DNA of 51,838 nucleotides from Pontiellaceae bacterium (GTDB taxonomy: Bacteria; Verrucomicrobiota; Kiritimatiellia; Kiritimatiellales; Pontiellaceae): positions 1-51,838 of the forward strand of contig JAFGVP010000063.1 in the NCBI GenBank assembly GCA_016937945.1, given 5' to 3'. The translations under genes and the position numbers were made by a program. The number at the start of each line of letters is the position of its first letter. Within the stretch, counting starts at the first letter, position 1. The notes below the pieces were generated by a model. The model was given only the letters and a program-made list of their open reading frames with translations. It ran no database searches and was not told where the DNA came from. This document shows positions 45,340-51,838 of the stretch, piece after piece.

Positions 45340-47502
45340 ATGAAAGTAATTATTACAGAAAAACCTTCCGTAGCCCGCGATATCGCCGGAGTGCTTAAGA
45401 TTACCGGAAAGCAGAAGGGCTACATCGAAGGCCGCGGATGCGCGATCACGTGGGCCTTTGGCCACCTCGTCACTCTTCTTGATCCCGGCGAGTATGATCC
45501 GGCGCTGAAAAAATGGCGCATCGACACGCTCCCCTTCATTCCCGATGAATTCAAACTCAAGCTCATCGACAATCAGGGCGTCGAAGAACAGTTCGAAACC
45601 ATCCGCAAACTCTGCATGGAAGCCGAGGAAATCGTCTGTGCCACGGACGCCGGACGCGAAGGGGAACTGATTTTCCGCTATATCCTGTCGCTCTCCGGCT
45701 GCGAGGACAAACCGATCCGGCGCCTCTGGCTCAGCTCGCTCACTCCCGACGCCATCCAGGAGGCCTTCAAGGATCTGAAGGACGGCCACGCCTACGATGC
45801 ACTCTACGCCGCCGCCCGCTGCCGTTCGGAGTCGGACTGGATTGTCGGGCTGAATGCCACACGCTCCTACACGGTCCGGCACGGACGCCTTTCGGCCGGT
45901 GATGACCGCGTACTATGGAGCATCGGCCGCGTGCAGACTCCCGTGCTGGCCATGATTGTCCAGCGCGACGACGAAATCCTGCAGTTCAGGCCCAAACCCT
46001 TCTGGGAACTCACGACAAAATACCGCGACGTCGTTTTTAAATATACAGGGCAGCTTGAAGCCGCGCAGCCTGCAGATGACGAGGAAGGCGATGCCTCGGA
46101 AAAATCGTCCGGAACCCGCTTTGAAAAAGCTGAAGAAGCACAGCAACTGCTCGAAAAAATAACCGGACAGCCCTTCACCGTGACCTCCGTCACCGGCCGG
46201 CAGAAAAAGGAACAGCCGCCGCAGCTCTTTGACCTCACGACCCTGCAGCGCGAAATCAACAAGAGCCACGGGCTCTCGGCCGCTGACACGCTGGCTGCCA
46301 CGCAGAATCTCTACGAATCCAAGCTCGTCACCTATCCGCGTACCGATTCGCGCTATCTCAGTGCCGACATGCAGCCCCGCATCCCGAAAATTTTCGAACA
46401 GCTCAAGGCCATTCGCTCCGAACAGATTGAGCCGCTCAACCTGGCAAAACTTCCGTTCACGAAACGGATTGTGGACGATAAAAAGGTGACCGACCACCAT
46501 GCCATCATTCCCACCGGCATGATTCCCCGGTCGCTCGGAGCCAACGAACAGATTGTCTACGACGCCGTCACCACCCAGTTTATCGCCGCCTTCTATCCGG
46601 TCTGCGTCAAAAAAATCACCACCGTCGACGGCGAAAGCGTCGAAGTAAAATTCCAGGCCAAGGGAACGCAGGTGATCGACCCCGGCTGGTCCGCGCTTTT
46701 CCCAAAGAAAAACCGGAAAAAATCCGACGACGAAGAAGAGGACGATCAGACGCTCCCCGACTTCAAGAAGGGAGAAAACGGCCCGCATGAACCCGGACTG
46801 CGCGAAGGTAAAACCAAGCCGCCGAACTATTTCAACGAAAACTCCCTGCTCGGCGCCATGGAGGCCGCCGGCAAATGGGTGGAAGACGACACCCTGCGCG
46901 AAGCACTGAAAGAGCGCGGCATCGGCACGCCCGCCACCCGCGCGGCCATTATTGAAACCCTGCTCAAACGCAACTATATCAAGCGCAACAAAAAGCAGAT
47001 TCGCGCCACCGATATGGGCCGATGCCTGATTGCCCTCGTTCAGGATCCGTTGCTGAAGTCGCCTGAAATGACCGGCGAGTGGGAGGAGCAGCTCAAAAGA
47101 ATTGAACGCAACGAAGCCAGCGCCGATGAGTTCATGCATGGAATCGGTGCCTATACCCGCAGCCTGATTGAAAGCAGCTCAGCGGTCCGGCTCGATACCA
47201 ACCGACTGGGAAGCTGTCCGCTGTGCGGGAACGAAGTTATCAGGGGCAAGACGGCTTATGGATGCTCCGGATGGAAAGAGGGCTGCCCGTTCATTCTGGA
47301 AACAGAATACAAAGGCATCCAGCTCAGCCCGAATCAGATCCAGGTCCTGCTCCAGATGCACATCCTGCCCTACTCCATTCAGCTTGATGGCGAACCGCGG
47401 CTGCTGCTCCTAAGCAATCAGGGCTTCCTGATGGACATCGCCCTCCCCTCTGCCGACCGTCAGAAAAAAGACAAGCCTCCAGCAAAGCCGGCCAAGGGCT
47501 GA
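45340..47502 (+). CDS. topB: DNA topoisomerase III (type IA)
   Basis: 720 aa type IA topoisomerase that passes single strands to decatenate DNA and resolve recombination intermediates. The Toprim domain is at the N-terminus (KVIITEKPSVARDIAGVLK; catalytic acids in CATDAGREGELIFR). The active-site Tyr is in LVTYPRTDSRYLS. HHAIIPTG, and GIGTPATRAAIIETL near the hinge, are further family marks. An acidic insertion (KSDDEEEDDQ) is followed by a C-terminal zinc-ribbon-like segment (SCPLCGNEVIRGKTAYGCSG). No Shine-Dalgarno is seen near the ATG. Chromosomal and plasmid TopB cannot be told apart from sequence alone; surrounding housekeeping genes favour chromosomal. Confidence 0.95.
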   Translation: MKVIITEKPSVARDIAGVLKITGKQKGYIEGRGCAITWAFGHLVTLLDPGEYDPALKKWRIDTLPFIPDEFKLKLIDNQGVEEQFETIRKLCMEAEEIVCATDAGREGELIFRYILSLSGCEDKPIRRLWLSSLTPDAIQEAFKDLKDGHAYDALYAAARCRSESDWIVGLNATRSYTVRHGRLSAGDDRVLWSIGRVQTPVLAMIVQRDDEILQFRPKPFWELTTKYRDVVFKYTGQLEAAQPADDEEGDASEKSSGTRFEKAEEAQQLLEKITGQPFTVTSVTGRQKKEQPPQLFDLTTLQREINKSHGLSAADTLAATQNLYESKLVTYPRTDSRYLSADMQPRIPKIFEQLKAIRSEQIEPLNLAKLPFTKRIVDDKKVTDHHAIIPTGMIPRSLGANEQIVYDAVTTQFIAAFYPVCVKKITTVDGESVEVKFQAKGTQVIDPGWSALFPKKNRKKSDDEEEDDQTLPDFKKGENGPHEPGLREGKTKPPNYFNENSLLGAMEAAGKWVEDDTLREALKERGIGTPATRAAIIETLLKRNYIKRNKKQIRATDMGRCLIALVQDPLLKSPEMTGEWEEQLKRIERNEASADEFMHGIGAYTRSLIESSSAVRLDTNRLGSCPLCGNEVIRGKTAYGCSGWKEGCPFILETEYKGIQLSPNQIQVLLQMHILPYSIQLDGEPRLLLLSNQGFLMDIALPSADRQKKDKPPAKPAKG

Positions 47503-47935
47503 CGATCGGGGCGCTGTCAACATCGGCATCACGGAACGACCGGAATATTCTGATGAACAGATTATCGTCCGCATATTTATTTGATTACCACGGATTTTTT
47601 TTTGCCAGAATGACTAATCTAGGTGATATGAACTGAATAGCACCGACTTAAGTACCTTTACCATATCCGCTTCGCTCCGATTCCACTACAAAGGATTCAT
47701 GTTAGGCGTTCTATTGTAGTGCACCAGGAGCCTGACAGGAGTGTATTTGATCCACAATATACTTAAGTCTGCGACATTCGTGATATGAACAGAAAAAACA
47801 GATTCACCCTCAGAATCCGTGGAATCTGTGTATAGATACATAGAGGAACAGTAAGATTACGGGGACGACCCGTTTTCTTAAAAATGCTTGCTCTGCCAAT
47901 CGTCCGAGGGTACTTTTTTTGTTTTTATTCATAGG
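47503..47935. other. Intergenic region with nested-repeat mini-element
   Basis: 433 bp between topB and the GH43 gene. Besides the mini-element (47623-47790) it contains a hairpin of the type ACAGATTC-N16-GAATCTGT at 47798-47829, similar to short extragenic palindromes of related genomes, and an AT-rich tract near 47595. No coding potential is seen. The GH43 promoter must lie in its right half. Confidence 0.5.
47623..47790. mobile_element. Miniature element with nested direct and inverted repeats
   Basis: An 11-bp direct repeat GTGATATGAAC (47623-47633 and 47780-47790) encloses an inverted repeat GACTTAAGTA / TACTTAAGTC (47645-47654 and 47760-47769), which encloses a second inverted repeat CACTACAA / TTGTAGTG (47684-47691 and 47714-47721). 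The ~125-bp core has no ORF. The layout resembles a MITE or a degraded insertion site; no transposase with matching ends is known to me. Confidence 0.4.
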
Positions 47936-49240
47936 ATGGTCGTTATCAAAAATTGGATTTCAGCATTGGTTTTGATGGTTTGCGTACAGGGTGTTTCAGC
48001 CGATAATCCGGTCCTGAACAACTCCGCAGATCCCCACGTAATGATTGAGCAGGGTACGGTATATGCCTATCCGACGGGAGGACGGCGGCTGTATGTATAC
48101 ACGTCCGACAATTTTGCGGAATGGAAGCGCCATGGACCGATTATTGATTATGACAAGATAGACTGGATCCCTCAGAACAAAGGAGCATGGGCCCCATGCA
48201 TTGCGGAAAAAGGCGGCAAGTATTATTTATATTATTCAGCCGGACCGGCTCCGTCTGCCATCGGCGTTGCAGAAGGCGATAGCCCGCTCGGACCGTTCAA
48301 GGACCGCGGCAGCGCCTTGCTGGAGGATGCTCCGGGATTCGAAGCAATTGATCCCATGGTCTTTCGGGATCCCCAGTCGGGAATCTACTATTTTTACGCA
48401 GGCGGCAGTGCCGGATCCAAACTCCGGTGCTTTGAGCTTGAAGATGACATGATGCACTTCAAACGCGAGATCATGGTGGATAATCCCCCCAATTTTACTG
48501 AAGGGGTGTTTATGCACTATTACAACAACACCTACTATCTTTCTTACAGCCACGGAAGCTACAATCGCGACAGCTATTCCGTCCACTATGCCACCGCGTC
48601 CTCTCCGACCGGCCCGTGGGACTATAAGGGCGAAATCCTGAAGAGTGACAACGAATATAAAGGACCGGGGCATCACTCTTTTGTTGAAAATCCGGCGGAC
48701 GGTAAATGGTATATCTTTTATCACCGATGGGAAGGGCGACAGGGAGACTCCGGCCCGTATAAAAATGCTGATGGAAGCAGAAAAACAGCGATCGAGCCGA
48801 TAGAGTACGATTCAAGAGGGCGCATCAAAAGCATTGAGATGACGAGCGAGGGCGTCGGAGCAGTAAGTCTTCTTGGCTCCGTTTCTATCGACCGACTGCT
48901 TGAGCATGCCGATTCAGGCAAACGACTTCGCTATGACGCCGATGATATGATCTTTGTACTGGAAGACGGGGAAAAAACCGTTTGCCGATGGAAACGCGTT
49001 CCCGCAGAAGCCCCTTGGTTTTTCCTGCAAAACGATCAAACAGGAAAACGTCTCGGAGTGACTGACCAGCATCAGCTGAGCAATATGAGCAGAATTGATA
49101 ATCGTCAGCATGTACAATGGGAACTGAAACCGGGGGCCACCGGAATCTCTATCATTCATCGCGAAAGCGGCATGAAGCTTGAGTTTAATGACAAGGGAAC
49201 CTCCTTCCAGCTGGTTTCCGATTTACCGGCAAACAAGTAA
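47936..49240 (+). CDS. Secreted GH43-family glycosidase
   Basis: 434 aa. A signal peptide (VIKNWISALVLMVCVQGVSA) precedes a five-bladed propeller of family 43. The catalytic base is Asp32 in NNSADPHVM, the pKa-modulating Asp139 is in EAIDPMVFRD, and the acid Glu189 is in NFTEGVFMHY. Other propeller marks are GAWAPCIAEKGGKYYLYYSA and GPGHHSFVENPADGKWYIFYH. Activity is probably on arabinofuranose, xylose or galactose linkages. Residues ~325-434 form a beta-trefoil-like C-terminal domain (FFLQNDQTGKRLGVTDQHQL) that could bind sugar. The ATG at 47936 gives the right signal peptide; no Shine-Dalgarno is visible. It stands apart from the main glycan cluster. Confidence 0.9.
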   Translation: MVVIKNWISALVLMVCVQGVSADNPVLNNSADPHVMIEQGTVYAYPTGGRRLYVYTSDNFAEWKRHGPIIDYDKIDWIPQNKGAWAPCIAEKGGKYYLYYSAGPAPSAIGVAEGDSPLGPFKDRGSALLEDAPGFEAIDPMVFRDPQSGIYYFYAGGSAGSKLRCFELEDDMMHFKREIMVDNPPNFTEGVFMHYYNNTYYLSYSHGSYNRDSYSVHYATASSPTGPWDYKGEILKSDNEYKGPGHHSFVENPADGKWYIFYHRWEGRQGDSGPYKNADGSRKTAIEPIEYDSRGRIKSIEMTSEGVGAVSLLGSVSIDRLLEHADSGKRLRYDADDMIFVLEDGEKTVCRWKRVPAEAPWFFLQNDQTGKRLGVTDQHQLSNMSRIDNRQHVQWELKPGATGISIIHRESGMKLEFNDKGTSFQLVSDLPANK

Positions 49241-49599
49241 TACCGGTATCCATCACGATAATGATATTCATTTTTCCACCGAGCCGCTGGCAGTACGTCG
49301 TATCGCAGTCGGCTCGACTGTTTTTAAAATCTTATTAAGAGCAAAACGAACCGACTCAAGCCCCCGTGCCGTCCCCGGTCTTCGAAAAATTATTCTGCAC
49401 AGACCAGTGCAAACATCAGCTTCTCCGGTCATGCGGATTTGTATGCTTTTGATGCAGTAATGTGCAGGGTTATACAGGCGTTTTTGACGGATTTTATCAT
49501 TTCGGGGCAGGTGGTGCCGGAGGCGGATGCCTCAGGGCCGGATCGAGGTTGGTTCTGCCGGTTCATTCGTGCTATCCGGTTCCGAGCAGACGGTAGTGA
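49241..49599. other. Intergenic/decayed region left of the transposase remnant
   Basis: About 360 bp with stretches open on the minus strand but Ser/Pro-rich and unlike any protein I recognise. It may include eroded IS sequence. No terminator, RNA or repeat is clear. Confidence 0.35.
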
Positions 49600-50236
49600 G
49601 GGACAAGATCCGTAAAAACCCTTTCCACCATTCGATCCACCCGCCCCCGATAAAACAGACGGCCTTGAGCTGCCGGACATATCGTCTGATTTCAACGGGA
49701 ATGAGCAGCATTGGTGCAGCAGCATGCGCACACGCTTACCGAGCGGTGCACAGCGTTCGAGCATTTCGGGCATCCACACGCTGACATCCCTGCCGTGGGC
49801 GCAGCTTTCCGGCGCGAACTTGTGGTCGGCGGGCGTGCCGAGCACGGCGTCACACATGAACGGCCCGATCCAGAGCGTCTGCCACGACAGGGCCAAATCG
49901 CCGTTATAGTTGATGGATGCGCCCTCGAACTTTTTTCCGTTCACTTCGATCTGGGTGTCATCGAAAAACCATTCGGTTTCTCCGCCTAGTTTCAGTCGGC
50001 CGCGCTCCGCCTGATGTGAAGCTGAAGAGCAAGGAGGTAACATAAACCACCGGCTCCAATCCTTTGCCCTTGTGCTTGCGAGGGTCGAAGCGGGCATCTT
50101 TGCGTACCCGATCCCAAAGTCCGAACTCCCCGGCAACCGCATTGATCGCCATCTGGCCACCGTGGGCCGTGGCCTTGGCTGAAGGGCGGAACTCAATGTT
50201 AATGCGACGGTCTCTCTTCGTATAATGCCTGCTCAT
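49600..50236 (-). pseudogene. Truncated, frameshifted IS1380-type transposase
   Basis: Two overlapping minus-strand frames carry separated parts of one transposase. The N-terminal part, starting MSRHYTKRDRRINIEF, has DPRKHKGKGLEPVVYVTSLL and FTSGG, then stops shortly after. In another frame the DDE region follows: WFFDDTQIEVNGKKFEGASI, DLALSWQTLWIGPF and SCAHGRDVSVWMPEM. Compared with the family as I recall it, more than a hundred residues between FTSGG and the DDE strand are missing, and a third frame (about 49640-49690) resembles the next block (RRYVRQLKA). The copy cannot be active. Terminal inverted repeats were not found, so the ends of the element are uncertain. Confidence 0.75.
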
Positions 50237-50412
50237 ATGAAGAGTTTTGCAGACAGGGACTTAATGGCCGCTCCAATTTAACCTTCAGGGTGAAGAAACT
50301 ACGGGATCGCTAACGATTCAGTTACCCCGGCGAAAGACGCAATCAAACTTGACTCCTGCGACCGGTTTTTAGAACCTATACGATCGATTTTAACGACAGG
50401 AAACGTGCGTAT

Positions 50413-51838
<1,426 letters not shown>

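Noticed and set aside
47701..47707. GTTAGGC, like the core of an integron attC site
   Set aside because: No matching inverse core at the right distance, no attC secondary structure and no cassette gene; the seven bases are probably chance.

Overview
The window looks like chromosome from a moderately GC-rich, mostly anaerobic heterotrophic bacterium of the PVC group, most likely Kiritimatiellota (Pontiella/Kiritimatiella-like). This is inference. It rests on very large secreted glycosidases built from Ig-like and jelly-roll-like modules with a shared C-terminal 'YEVQSTTNL...QKFYR' domain, a PEP-CTERM protein, a DUF6600 protein, a DnaJ-type CxxCxGxG secreted protein, and an NrfHA nitrite reductase whose first haem site is CXXCH. 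No rRNA, tRNA or CRISPR array was found.

Layout. About 0.7-20.4 kb is a minus-strand carbohydrate-degradation cluster. In transcription order it holds a GH78-like rhamnosidase, a modular GH78 alpha-L-rhamnosidase, a modular metzincin-type metalloprotease, a modular GH18-like protein and a GH92 alpha-mannosidase. The three middle genes share a ~200-residue module (five copies), Ig-like domains and the same C-terminal domain, which points to a co-expressed extracellular machine for a rhamnose/mannose-containing glycan or glycoprotein. No sulfatase or SusC/D pair lies in the window. Next come nrfHA (ammonifying nitrite reduction), a PEP-CTERM protein with a strong terminator, and an EamA exporter.

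From 25 to 50 kb the content is mainly housekeeping: a STAS-like protein with monomeric isocitrate dehydrogenase, DAHP synthase, a small secreted protein, a DUF6600 protein, a six-TM chemoreceptor with a sigma-54-like promoter, a DEDDh exonuclease, pyruvate dehydrogenase E1-E2 (aceEF), endonuclease IV, a TrmJ-like methyltransferase, a lipoprotein, an RNase D-like exonuclease, thioredoxin, a nitroreductase, an RlmD-like methyltransferase, a zinc-finger-like secreted protein, topoisomerase III, a GH43 glycosidase, a broken IS1380-type transposase, and the 5' part of tex, which runs off the window.

The most unusual non-coding stretch is 41.08-41.79 kb. It has a textbook sigma-54 -24/-12 element followed by about 500 bp with no conventional gene but with two strong hairpins, a pyrimidine-rich anti-Shine-Dalgarno-like tract, three tiny ORFs (one behind a perfect ribosome binding site) and a terminator. 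It may encode a structured RNA and/or small peptides. A second compact element at 47.62-47.79 kb has nested direct and inverted repeats, like a miniature mobile element. Several genes lack a visible Shine-Dalgarno sequence, and one has a TATAAT hexamer five bases before its ATG, so leaderless initiation may occur.
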